From Smithella sp. ME-1 (GTDB taxonomy: Bacteria; Desulfobacterota; Syntrophia; Syntrophales; Smithellaceae), in assembly GCA_000495415.1 (NCBI GenBank), contig AWGX01000859.1, positions 1 through 12,549 of the forward strand: 12,549 nt of DNA, written 5' to 3'. Under the pieces are notes generated by a model, which ran no database searches, was not told the DNA's origin, and saw only the letters and a program-made list of their open reading frames with translations. A program made the position numbers and the translations under genes. This document shows, piece after piece, positions 6,192 to 12,549 of the stretch. Within the stretch, counting starts at the first letter, position 1. Every line of letters begins with the position of its first letter.

Positions 6192-6779
6192 TTATCCTTT
6201 AACGGGTACCCAAAATTGTTGGTGACGTTTTTTCTCTTCGAGTTCCCAAAACAATTTCATTTGATTATTTTGATAGATCTCGTTTTGTTCTGTTATCTGT
6301 GAGTTGCTGACAAATAAAACGGATCGAAATTGCCAGTCACTTAATAACCAACCACGAGTGGCATTAAAAATCTCATTCTCCAACCGTGTGTTTCTGATAT
6401 CTGTGATGACCCAATAGGAAATAAAAAATTGAAAAGGGTCCAGCTTTGCTTTCTCTTCTGGAGATAATGATGGAATGGAAGTGACCGGTCTGATATAAAT
6501 ACATCCCAAACAATTGGTTTTAAATTGATCAAGAATCGTGTAAGTAAAGGCAGTTTTTTCCTTAAATTCAGTATAATGCCATTCCAGATCGATTAAATTA
6601 TCCTCTTCTTTAAAGTGATCGTCTGGCCAGGAGCTATTGCTCCAGCGACGCAGAAAATCTTTGCTTTTCATCAGAGCCTGATAGTCCATTTCAACATGTT
6701 TTGGGTGTAGAACCTCAAATTGAAATTGATTTTGATTTAGCTCTGATGGAATCGGTTCTGGGAGTAAAAATTTTTTCAA
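6192..6779 (-). CDS. GNAT-like N-acetyltransferase family protein with degenerate acetyl-CoA motif
   Basis: The 195-residue protein has features I associate with a group of GNAT-annotated proteins: DYQALMKSKDFLRRWSNSSWP (32-51) near the start, AFTYTILD (77-84) and CLGCIYIRPVTS (90-101). The usual pyrophosphate-binding motif (Q/R-x-x-G-x-G/A) is not seen where expected; the strand WVITDIRNTRLENEI (123-137) sits there. It may bind a different ligand or have lost activity. The start is TTG at 6779, overlapping the MOSC stop (TTGA), with AGGA about 6 nt upstream. No in-frame ATG occurs before residue 31. Confidence 0.65.
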   Translation of the reverse strand: MKKFLLPEPIPSELNQNQFQFEVLHPKHVEMDYQALMKSKDFLRRWSNSSWPDDHFKEEDNLIDLEWHYTEFKEKTAFTYTILDQFKTNCLGCIYIRPVTSIPSLSPEEKAKLDPFQFFISYWVITDIRNTRLENEIFNATRGWLLSDWQFRSVLFVSNSQITEQNEIYQNNQMKLFWELEEKKRHQQFWVPVKG

Positions 6780-7351
6780 TCTGTTTCCTGCCAGAAATTA
6801 TTCCACAAGGGCGGTAATTCAACCGTGCAGGTTGCTCCTGCCATTAATGTGCCAGGATGTTCAACCCAAGCAAGTAATCCACGTTTATGCGTGGCAGCTT
6901 TTACAAATTCTTTTTGGATTCCATCAATATGCTCGTAATTGTTTTGAACAGTTTTTGCCGGGATATGGCATGGATTATTTTCACCATCATTAAAAAGTAC
7001 CAATCCACCTTCAAAGAAAAATCGTGCCCCAACCGGTAATTGGGTGAAGTGCCGAATACCTGAAATTAACAAATTTGCAGCAAGCCAATCTGGTTTAATT
7101 ATTTCAACTCCCAGAGTATCGGCAATTTGGACTAGTTCTTCCTGTGATACCAGGGAAATTTGTCTGCGATTCCGAATCACGCTGCCAAGAGGGAATTCGG
7201 GTTCCCTGGAACGCGAAAGACTCATGACTCCAGAATGACGATCACCAATTAATCCTTCATTGGTAAAAATCCCTCCTTCAATTTTATTTGATATATTTTC
7301 ACCCTTTGGCGTAATCAACACAGCTTCCACTTTTCCACTTATTTTAGTCAT
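6776..7351 (-). CDS. MOSC domain-containing protein
   Basis: MOSC domains occur in molybdenum-cofactor sulfurases and in YiiM/YuaD-type proteins that handle sulfur or reduce N-hydroxylated bases with a Mo cofactor. The 191 residues show GLIGDRHSG (33-41), NLLISGI (93-99), the GENNPCH motif with the conserved Cys128, and RGLLAWVEHPG (157-167), all family marks. It is a single domain without the N-terminal barrel of mARC proteins. Both ends overlap neighbours by 4 nt (tag upstream, GNAT-like gene downstream), so it is firmly part of the operon. YiiM-like activity on modified bases would fit a DNA-damage setting, but this is inference. Confidence 0.88.
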   Translation of the reverse strand: MTKISGKVEAVLITPKGENISNKIEGGIFTNEGLIGDRHSGVMSLSRSREPEFPLGSVIRNRRQISLVSQEELVQIADTLGVEIIKPDWLAANLLISGIRHFTQLPVGARFFFEGGLVLFNDGENNPCHIPAKTVQNNYEHIDGIQKEFVKAATHKRGLLAWVEHPGTLMAGATCTVELPPLWNNFWQETD

Positions 7352-7923
7352 TTTCCTTGCTCCATTTGGATGATTTCATTATGGCGATAACAATCAACCA
7401 GGTGATCATTCACCATACCAATAGCCTGCATAAACGCATACATGATTGTGGGTCCCACAAAACTCATGCCGCGTTTTTTTAAATCTTTACTGATTTGACT
7501 GGAAAGCTCTGTCTCAGCCGGGATTTCTGATAAATCATGGAAATGATTTTGGATTGGCTTTCTACCAACAAAACCCCAGATATATTCGTCAAAACTACCA
7601 AATTCATTCTGTAATTTCAAAAAAACATTGGCATTCTTGATGGTAGATTCTATTTTTCTGCGATTGCGAATAATACCAGGGTTGCGGAGCAAATTTTCCA
7701 CCTGGACAGAATCAAATTTTGCTAATTGTGCAGGCTCAAATTTCATAAATGCCTCTCGATAAGCCTCTCTTTTTTTAAGAATGGTTTCCCAATTCAATCC
7801 TGCCTGGGCACCTTCCAGAATTAAGAACTCAAATAATTTTTGGTCTTCATGAACAGGCACACCCCACTCATGGTCATGATAGCTTGATGATAATTCTGAT
7901 AATGCCCATGGGCAACGCGTCAT
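7348..7923 (-). CDS. tag: DNA-3-methyladenine glycosylase I
   Basis: Tag excises 3-methyladenine from DNA and so starts base excision repair. The 191 residues are the usual length. All four zinc-site residues are in place: Cys4, His16 (in YHDHEWGVP), His174 and Cys178 (in HLVDCYRH). Other family segments are KLFEFLILEGAQAGLNWETI (29-48) and GMSFVGPTIMYAFMQAIG (152-169). AGGAAAGG precedes the ATG by 9 nt. It begins a five-gene operon with overlapping or closely spaced genes that ends in an alkyltransferase-like protein. No clear promoter was found in the 81-bp gap upstream, so co-transcription with the 67-residue gene is possible. Confidence 0.95.
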   Translation of the reverse strand: MTRCPWALSELSSSYHDHEWGVPVHEDQKLFEFLILEGAQAGLNWETILKKREAYREAFMKFEPAQLAKFDSVQVENLLRNPGIIRNRRKIESTIKNANVFLKLQNEFGSFDEYIWGFVGRKPIQNHFHDLSEIPAETELSSQISKDLKKRGMSFVGPTIMYAFMQAIGMVNDHLVDCYRHNEIIQMEQGK

Positions 7924-8004
7924 TATTTTTTGCCTTTCCTGGTGAAATTAGCCTGATGTTGAGGTGAAAAGCGATTGATATGATCGATTTAGAGTTAATC
8001 CTAT

Positions 8005-8208
8005 TTACAGGCAAGTCGGTTCAGATTGTTCGCCTTCCACAGATAATTCATCGAGAATTTTAACAAGAACTTTCTTGCGATTCTTGAGCATATCTTTAAA
8101 GTCCATATCATCGGTATGATGAATTTCGACGCTTAATTCAGACAGACAACATTGAAGTAAATCGCGTAGTGTTAATTTTTCTTCTTCTGTTAATGTTATT
8201 TGTAACAT
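8005..8208 (-). CDS. Small helical protein of 67 residues, function unknown
   Basis: The chain starts LTEEEKLTLRDLLQ and continues as two amphipathic helices with EIHHTDDMDFKDMLK (28-42) in the turn and a second leucine-rich helix (45-56). This pattern is shared by many uncharacterised small bacterial proteins and suggests a helical hairpin, perhaps a dimer. Two Cys (20, 21) and one near the C-terminus (66) are present. AGGAGG lies 6 nt before the ATG, a perfect ribosome site, so the gene is very probably real. It is 81 nt upstream of tag, in the same direction. Confidence 0.75.
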   Translation of the reverse strand: MLQITLTEEEKLTLRDLLQCCLSELSVEIHHTDDMDFKDMLKNRKKVLVKILDELSVEGEQSEPTCL

Positions 8209-8453
8209 GACAACCTCCTAATCCGAAGACTCTATTCCACGGTTCAACGGGAGTTGAGCTACTTGAAGATATGCAGAGATGTTCTCAACAAAAGATCAAT
8301 CATTGTTAATTATTATATAAGACATTTTGTCAGTTTTTACAAACAATTATCTGGTTCTCTTTCCAAAATAAATTTTTAATGTCGGTTAGATTTACGCTAT
8401 AATGTGAGGAAATAATAACAATTGTTTTTTCGATTTCTTTTTTGAGGAATAAT
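8209..8453. promoter_or_regulatory. Divergent intergenic region between the 67-residue gene and plsC
   Basis: For plsC a perfect TATAAT lies at 8398-8403 on the plus strand, with a leader of about 44 nt; no good -35 was found. For the small gene, minus-strand TATAAT is at 8312-8317 with TTGTAA at 8337-8342 (19-bp spacing), giving a leader of about 100 nt. Between these elements is the inverted repeat GACA-TTT-TGTC (8321-8331), and AACAATTGTT (8417-8426) is palindromic downstream of the plsC -10. The leader of the small gene contains alternative pairing segments (8243-8289). No gene fits here. Confidence 0.45.
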
Positions 8454-9194
8454 ATGAAAATTGATGTCAAGAAATATCCATATCCCAGGAGACGTGTCAT
8501 TCGGACAATTCTTAGAAATCTGATCAATTTTGCATTTACTGTTCTTGGGGATTTCGAAATTGTGGGTAAAGAAAATTTACCCAAAACAGGACCGGTATTG
8601 GTCGTCAGCAACCACTTTAGTTTTTTGGATCCTCTGGCTGTGATTAAATTACTTTCATGGCGTTTGGAATTTCTGGGTGGAACAAGGACACCCAACGCAC
8701 CTGGCACGGTTGAATGGTTCCGCCATCTGTGGGGGATCATCCCGGTATTTCGCGGTTCTGTGTCCCGGGATACATTCATCATTTCTGAGACTGTCCTGGC
8801 GCAGGATGGTATTTTGGGAATATTTCCGGAGGGTGGTAGTTGGGCAAACGTTTTACGACCTGCACGACCTGGAGTCGCTTTTCTGGCTGCAGAAACTGGT
8901 GCGGCTATTTTACCGATCGGATTGGATGGTTTTGATACCTTCTTTTCAAAAATCAGACAGTTTCAGAGACCAAAAGTGACTGCAAGGGTTGGGAAACCAT
9001 TTGGTCCTTATCAAATTGACTTGAAAAGCCGAACAGATCGCATGAAACTGGACGAAATTGGGCACGATATCATGCTACATATTTCCCGACTTTTGCCGCC
9101 TGAAAAGCATGGGTACTATTCAAATGATCCGATCATTCGGGAAGCTGCTAGGGGAACGGAAATTTATCCCTGGGAGAATGTGCAGGAAGTGTAG
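8454..9194 (+). CDS. 1-acyl-sn-glycerol-3-phosphate acyltransferase (PlsC-type)
   Basis: PlsC-type enzymes add the second acyl chain to lysophosphatidate at the cytosolic membrane face. The 246 residues show the four acyltransferase blocks: NHFSFLD (53-59, catalytic His54 and Asp59), GIIPVFRG (94-101), FPEGGSW (124-130) and ILPIGLDG further on. The basic N-terminus and the hydrophobic stretch near 19-32 suggest membrane association. ATG at 8454 is chosen because GAGGA lies 5 nt upstream; a TTG at 8442 overlaps that site. The gene is alone on its strand and converges with the PilZ gene with only 12 bp between stops. Other acyl acceptors are possible for such paralogues. Confidence 0.87.
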   Translation: MKIDVKKYPYPRRRVIRTILRNLINFAFTVLGDFEIVGKENLPKTGPVLVVSNHFSFLDPLAVIKLLSWRLEFLGGTRTPNAPGTVEWFRHLWGIIPVFRGSVSRDTFIISETVLAQDGILGIFPEGGSWANVLRPARPGVAFLAAETGAAILPIGLDGFDTFFSKIRQFQRPKVTARVGKPFGPYQIDLKSRTDRMKLDEIGHDIMLHISRLLPPEKHGYYSNDPIIREAARGTEIYPWENVQEV

Positions 9195-9206
9195 ATCGAT
9201 TTCAGA

Positions 9207-9497
9207 TCAGGCGTATAAATCGACAGCCAACTGTAACCAACCATCATGGTGGGTTATACGAACTATTTTTCCGGTGACAGTTGTTGTTATTTTAGTAATA
9301 GCATGTGGGATGGAAATTGATATATCTTCACCCATATGAAAGAGGTCATCATCAAGCGTGGTGATCAAAATTCCTGAAGAACTGACGTTGATGGCCTGTG
9401 CTGGTCGTTTAACAGGGCTTAGGATATAAACCGGTCTTTTCCAGATGAGTCGAATTGCGTTGCGATTATCTCCAGGGAGGATATTGGATGCCTTCAT
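9207..9497 (-). CDS. PilZ domain protein, probable cyclic-di-GMP receptor
   Basis: A single-domain protein of 96 residues. It contains both halves of the c-di-GMP binding signature: RxxxR as RNAIR (12-16) and N/DxSxxG as NVSSSG (37-42), with the expected separation and the following beta strands. This predicts real ligand binding. There is no output domain, so it would act through a partner, for example in motility, secretion or envelope control. GGAG lies 4-5 nt before the ATG. The gene stands alone, converging on plsC. Confidence 0.82.
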   Translation of the reverse strand: MKASNILPGDNRNAIRLIWKRPVYILSPVKRPAQAINVSSSGILITTLDDDLFHMGEDISISIPHAITKITTTVTGKIVRITHHDGWLQLAVDLYA

Positions 9498-9717
9498 AAG
9501 TCTCCAGTAAAATTGATTTCATAGTAGATTATAACGAAAATATCAGAAATTAAACAAAATCAACAGGTCAATCTTGTCAAGTAAATAAAAAATTCCTGTA
9601 AAATAATTTTATAGGATAATTAATCCTGAAGCACAATCGAAAAAAACTTTTCAAATCACTCATCGGTTCTCCTTTTATATTATTCTATGTTAATCGTTTG
9701 ATCCACAAGATAAAAAA
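9498..9717. other. AT-rich 220-bp divergent intergenic region
   Basis: Besides the PilZ promoter this stretch holds a weak plus-strand candidate promoter for the Nudix-like gene: TTGTCA (9574-9579) and TAAAAT (9599-9604), 19 bp apart. A short inverted repeat AGGAT-AATTA-ATCCT (9613-9627) lies just downstream. Only a weak ribosome site (AAGA) precedes the ATG at 9718. I see no RNA gene and no terminator. Confidence 0.35.
9528..9557 (-). promoter_or_regulatory. Candidate promoter for the PilZ gene
   Basis: On the minus strand, TTGTTT (9552-9557) and a perfect TATAAT (9528-9533) are 18 bp apart, with the predicted start about 25 nt before the PilZ ATG. The -35 matches the consensus at only three positions. 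Confidence 0.45.
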
Positions 9718-10305
9718 ATGAAAAAAGAATTTGGAGATTTCCCTTCAGTCGAAAGTTTACGTCATTGGCTGTTGACCCAATCCTTTGAATTGGATCGTTG
9801 GAATAGGGGACAGGCGAAATCGGTTGGTCATCTTTTTGATGAAATTAAAAATGGGGAAAGTAGTATTCAACTCAAGCCACCATTGAGAGTGGTGAATGTC
9901 GTTCAGGTTTTGGTATCTCAAGACGGTAAGTATTTATTAGAACTGGAACAGGAATTGGATGATAAACGCACGCGCAAAAGAAACATTCCCCCCAGTGAAA
10001 AAATGAAACCGGGTGAGAATTGCCTGGATGCAGCCAGAAGATGCTTGTTAGAGGAATTACAGATTCTTGATAAAGATATTGAAATTTTATCGGAGGATTG
10101 TAAAGCAATATACCGGTATAGAAATTCAAGGTCTTACCCAGGTTTACCAACCAAATACTGTATTTATCGGGTGAAAGTCTACGTAAAAAATTTACCAGTC
10201 GAAGGGTTTTGGACTGAAGAAAAAACGAATCATGCTGATAAAGAAATTATCCGTCGATTTTATTGGGGTTGGGGTAATCTGAAAATGATAAAGGTTCCGG
10301 ATTAG
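9718..10305 (+). CDS. Nudix-fold protein with a degenerate Nudix box
   Basis: In this 195-residue protein, residues 57-115 resemble the core of a Nudix domain: a strand VVNVVQVLVSQDGKYLLELE, then the box region EKMKPGENCLDAARRCLLEELQI (94-116). Against the pattern GX5EX7REUXEEXGU it keeps the first Glu (E100), the Arg (R108) and the EE pair (E112, E113). It has Cys109 for the metal-binding Glu after Arg, Glu94 for the first Gly and Gln115 for the last. Downstream, SYPGLPTKYCIYRV (139-152) looks like a family-specific motif, with FWTEEK (164-169) and a Trp-rich end. The first 55 residues are a separate helical region. It may hydrolyse nothing or use altered metal binding. It leads a plus-strand cluster, with the GNAT gene 12 nt later. 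Confidence 0.7.
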   Translation: MKKEFGDFPSVESLRHWLLTQSFELDRWNRGQAKSVGHLFDEIKNGESSIQLKPPLRVVNVVQVLVSQDGKYLLELEQELDDKRTRKRNIPPSEKMKPGENCLDAARRCLLEELQILDKDIEILSEDCKAIYRYRNSRSYPGLPTKYCIYRVKVYVKNLPVEGFWTEEKTNHADKEIIRRFYWGWGNLKMIKVPD

Positions 10306-10317
10306 GATATATTGCGA

Positions 10318-11088
10318 ATGAACATACTCCCTGGTGTAAACGCGTATTTCAATGCAATCACACATAAATATCAAGTTGAGAATCATGCTGAGATCATCAA
10401 ATTGGATCAGGTGTTGGGGATTCAGTACCCTCAAATGATGACTCAACCCTGGCCACGTGCATTCAATTACCGACTTGAATTTTTTTCTGGTGAGAATCCA
10501 CCTTCTCAAGTCAAGAGCAACATTCTGGCCTATTTTCAAAATAATCCTGAAGAACATGTGGTCAATATATTTTCAGAGAAATTGAATCAACTAATTCTGG
10601 CATATCGCGATCAAGGTTATCTACATGCCTGGTCCAATATCCTAATGGTTAGAAAATTGCGTTCGCGAGAAAAAAATTCCCGGCCTTCCGGTGTTGAAAT
10701 CAAGTCAATCACAACGATACAGGATGTCTCGCTGGTAAATACGATTGAGCCAGACTATCCATGCAGCACCAATGGTCTTGATGACCCAGCCATCCATAAT
10801 TTAATGGCATTCTATAAGGGAGAAGTGTGTGCAAAAGCTCAGGTAATCACGCCCCCTGGAAAATATGCTTATGTAGCGGATATTTTCACCCATCCGGATT
10901 TTCGCAGGAAGGGGATCAGTACCACTTTGCTGCAGGAGATGCACCAGATTGCATTAAGCGCTGGAAACAGTATGTCTGTGCTGGTACCTTCGAAGATGAC
11001 CCGCGAATTTGATTTGTTTCAGAAATTTTCATATCAGACACTGATCGAAATGGCTTTACTGGTCCCTGAACTTGAACCTAGCAATTGA
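10318..11088 (+). CDS. GNAT family N-acetyltransferase
   Basis: The last 110 or so residues of this 256-residue protein are a GNAT domain. The sequence YVADIFTHPDFRRKGIS holds the strand and the acetyl-CoA pyrophosphate loop RRKGIS, followed by helix TTLLQEMHQIA, then a strand MSVLVPS and a C-terminal FQKFSYQT segment typical of the family. The first 115 residues have no motif I recognise and may be a decayed second GNAT half. The substrate is unknown. ATG at 10318 is preferred, since AGGA at 10304-10307 is 10 nt away; the in-frame TTG at 10312 would leave only 4 nt. It follows the Nudix-like gene by 12 nt. Confidence 0.78.
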   Translation: MNILPGVNAYFNAITHKYQVENHAEIIKLDQVLGIQYPQMMTQPWPRAFNYRLEFFSGENPPSQVKSNILAYFQNNPEEHVVNIFSEKLNQLILAYRDQGYLHAWSNILMVRKLRSREKNSRPSGVEIKSITTIQDVSLVNTIEPDYPCSTNGLDDPAIHNLMAFYKGEVCAKAQVITPPGKYAYVADIFTHPDFRRKGISTTLLQEMHQIALSAGNSMSVLVPSKMTREFDLFQKFSYQTLIEMALLVPELEPSN

Positions 11089-11139
11089 TGGATCAAGCCT
11101 CAGAAACTTACTCCTATTTTTTCATATAAAATTCATACT

Positions 11140-11916
11140 ATGACGGATCAAGATTTCTATCGATTACAAAATCAATGGTCGAAAATCCATTTTCGTGATA
11201 TCAGCCAGGGGGATCTGGATAGAGTTTTATGGATCAATCGGCTTACCGGTATGCGAGGCGTTCGCATTTTAGAATTAGGGGCGGGTGGGGGGCAATTTTC
11301 AGTTGCAGCCTGCCAATTGAATCATAAAGTGACAGCGGTTGAAATTGAACCTGATTTCGTTGAGCATATACGCTTCCTTGCCAGACATAGGAATCCAGAA
11401 AATCTGAGGATTATCAACGCTGATTTTAATACGGTAGAACTCGAAGGTGATTTTGATTTAATCTGTTATTGGGATGGATTTGGTTTGGGAAGTGATTCAG
11501 ACCAACGTCGTTTGTTGGAAAAAATGTCTTCCTGGTTGACTCCGGATGGATCAGTTTTTCTGGAGATCTTTACTCCCCGGTTTTGGGCAAGTCAGGCAAC
11601 TGGCGTAAAAATTCCGATTGGTGATGCGATCAGAGAATACGGGTTTGATGCTGCAAAATGTGCAATGACCGATACCTGGTGGTTGAAAGAAAATCCTTCA
11701 ATAAAAACAACCCAGACATTGCGTTGTTATTCACCTGCTGATTTAGTTCTACTTTTGGAAGGCAGTGGGCTTACTATATTGGAAAATTTTCCAGGTGGTT
11801 TTGTTGATTATAGCAGTGGCACTTACATCCCGGAAGTTCCTTTACACCAGGCGATGTCATACATAACCAGATTGGTTCATACCAAATCATTGAACAGAAT
11901 TATTAAGGGTAAATAA
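11140..11916 (+). CDS. Class I SAM-dependent methyltransferase
   Basis: A 258-residue Rossmann-type methyltransferase. Motif I is ILELGAGGG (43-51), the second strand ends in the acidic VTAVEIEPDF (64-73), the third is followed by NADF (93-96), and the fourth is DLICYWDGFGLGSDSDQRRL (106-125). The late part contains a Trp-rich DTWWLKENPSIK and LRCYSPADLVLLLEGSGL, a common C-terminal layout in small-molecule methyltransferases. The acceptor is unknown. There is no Shine-Dalgarno before the ATG. Instead TATAAAAT lies just upstream, with TAAAAT ending 7 nt before the ATG, suggesting a leaderless message or a very short leader. The gap from the GNAT stop is 51 nt. Confidence 0.88.
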   Translation: MTDQDFYRLQNQWSKIHFRDISQGDLDRVLWINRLTGMRGVRILELGAGGGQFSVAACQLNHKVTAVEIEPDFVEHIRFLARHRNPENLRIINADFNTVELEGDFDLICYWDGFGLGSDSDQRRLLEKMSSWLTPDGSVFLEIFTPRFWASQATGVKIPIGDAIREYGFDAAKCAMTDTWWLKENPSIKTTQTLRCYSPADLVLLLEGSGLTILENFPGGFVDYSSGTYIPEVPLHQAMSYITRLVHTKSLNRIIKGK

Positions 11917-11994
11917 AAATAAGATTTTGCTCTCTTTCTCCGAATTAGATATTAGTAAATGGAATTAAAACAACGAAAACCTAAAGGAGATAAT

Positions 11995-12417
11995 TTGAAC
12001 AACTGCATTTTTTGTAAAATATTCCATGGCGAAGCCCCTGCCAGTATTGTTTATGAAGATGAGATTTGCCTGGCATTTATGGATATTCAACCAGTCACAC
12101 CAGGGCATGTGCTTGTAGTGCCCCGCCAACATGCCTTCGGATTGGCTGATTTACCTACAGAGATCGGTGGACATCTCTTTCAGATTGGTCAAAAAATTTC
12201 AGCTGGATTAAAACAGAGCCCAATCCGCTGTGAAGGGATCAATTTCTTTCTTGCGGACGGTGCTGTCGCATTCCAAACCGTGTTTCATGTTCACCTGCAT
12301 GTCATCCCACGCTTTGCAGGCGATGGATTCCGTCTGTTGTTCGGACCAGATTACCGAAAATTACCAGAGCGATCGAAGTTGGATCGTCTGGCAAATGATC
12401 TCAAAGTTTTTTTATAA
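11995..12417 (+). CDS. HIT family nucleotide-binding hydrolase
   Basis: HIT proteins hydrolyse or transfer nucleoside phosphoramidates and dinucleotide-type substrates. From the TTG start the protein has 140 residues, with NNCIFCKI (2-9) whose CxxC commonly helps bind zinc, VTPGHVLVVPRQH (34-46), and the catalytic triad HVHLHVIPR with His98, His100 and His102. TTG at 11995 is chosen because AAAGGAG lies 5-6 nt upstream and because the family normally begins at the CIFCKI segment. An in-frame ATG at 11959 would add 12 unusual residues and has no ribosome site. The gene lies 78 nt after the methyltransferase; TTGCTC-17-TATTAG at 11927-11955 is a weak promoter candidate. Confidence 0.9.
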   Translation: MNNCIFCKIFHGEAPASIVYEDEICLAFMDIQPVTPGHVLVVPRQHAFGLADLPTEIGGHLFQIGQKISAGLKQSPIRCEGINFFLADGAVAFQTVFHVHLHVIPRFAGDGFRLLFGPDYRKLPERSKLDRLANDLKVFL

Positions 12418-12428
12418 AACGAAGCATT

Positions 12429-12549
12429 TCAGACGGCTGGCACAGCTTTTTTAACACGCTTCCCAAAAATCACCGGCAGAAATGGAAGGACTGCAAAATT
12501 CAACAATGCCATGACAATAAATGTCATTTTAAAACTAAAAGAATCGGCA
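12429..12549 (-). CDS. 3' end of a membrane transporter gene, probably MFS (partial)
   Basis: Read on the minus strand from the right edge, the frame is open to a TGA at 12429-12431. It gives about 39 residues: a polar SFKMTF entry, a hydrophobic helix (VMALLNFAVLPFLPVIF), then GKRVKKAVPAV with a basic cytosolic tail. A last transmembrane helix followed by a short basic tail is typical of major-facilitator transporters, but other multi-pass proteins are possible. Its stop is 11 bp from the HIT gene stop, with no room for a hairpin terminator between them. The rest of the gene lies outside the window. Confidence 0.6.
   Translation of the reverse strand, partial: ADSFSFKMTFIVMALLNFAVLPFLPVIFGKRVKKAVPAV

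Noticed and set aside
8209..8290. Possible tRNA-like fold (TAGCTCAAC and GTTGAACC on the minus strand).
   Set aside because: The segments do not form a cloverleaf: there is no acceptor stem, no anticodon arm and no GGTTCRANNCC T-arm. It is better read as leader structure.
8330..8782. 150-codon minus-strand open frame over the plsC region.
   Set aside because: It is antisense to the well-supported PlsC catalytic motifs and has no family features or ribosome site.
9195..9206. Bidirectional terminator between plsC and the PilZ gene.
   Set aside because: Only 12 bp separate the stops and no hairpin with a T run is visible there.
10192..10557. 121-codon minus-strand open frame spanning the Nudix-like and GNAT genes.
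   Set aside because: It is antisense across two supported coding regions and their junction, with no recognisable protein features.
11959..11994. ATG start for the HIT gene giving 12 extra residues.
   Set aside because: There is no ribosome site before it, while AAAGGAG sits correctly before the TTG at 11995 and the family starts at the CIFCKI segment.

Overview
The window looks like chromosomal DNA of a fairly AT-rich bacterium. Two genes for coenzyme F420 assembly (cofD, cofC), a deazaflavin-dependent oxidoreductase and the styles of the uridine-kinase-like and GNAT-like proteins together suggest Chloroflexota (Anaerolineae-like). This is inferred from gene content only. There are no rRNA or tRNA genes, CRISPR arrays, insertion sequences or phage genes, and no sign of recent transfer. 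The region reads as ordinary core and metabolic DNA in compact operons.

Layout, left to right. (1) The 3' end of a possible plus-strand gene runs off the left edge. (2) A minus-strand operon at 3384-136 is read lipoprotein, PhzF-like protein, cofD, cofC. It has a candidate promoter whose -35 region is overlapped by an 8-bp inverted repeat. (3) A second minus-strand operon at 5363-3512 is read orphan 66-residue protein, stand-alone NIF3/YqfO-type domain, F420-type oxidoreductase with a C-terminal membrane anchor, uridine-kinase-like P-loop kinase. A near-consensus promoter (TTGAAA-17-TATACT) precedes it. (4) A third minus-strand operon at 7923-5470 is read tag (3-methyladenine glycosylase), MOSC protein, GNAT-like protein, YjbR/MmcQ protein, alkyltransferase-like protein with Trp in place of the acceptor Cys. 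Its first and last genes both deal with DNA alkylation. (5) A 67-residue helical protein (minus) and a PlsC acyltransferase (plus) diverge from a shared 245-bp intergenic region. A single PilZ-domain protein (minus) converges on plsC. (6) A plus-strand run at 9718-12417 contains a degenerate Nudix-like protein, a GNAT acetyltransferase, a SAM methyltransferase and a HIT protein. (7) The 3' end of a membrane protein, probably an MFS transporter, enters from the right on the minus strand.

How the genes may work together. CofC and CofD supply the phospholactyl (or phosphoenolpyruvyl) arm of F420, and the oxidoreductase in the next operon is of a type that uses F420H2, so the two operons form a loose F420 neighbourhood. 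Tag and the alkyltransferase-like protein handle N3-alkyladenine and O6-alkylguanine respectively, which makes operon 3 a plausible alkylation-damage unit. I found no clearly new defence or mobile system. The most interesting points are the alkylation operon, the degenerate Nudix box, the membrane-anchored F420-type enzyme, the orphan ORF leading operon 2, and two genes that lack a Shine-Dalgarno but carry a -10-like box 7 nt before the start codon.
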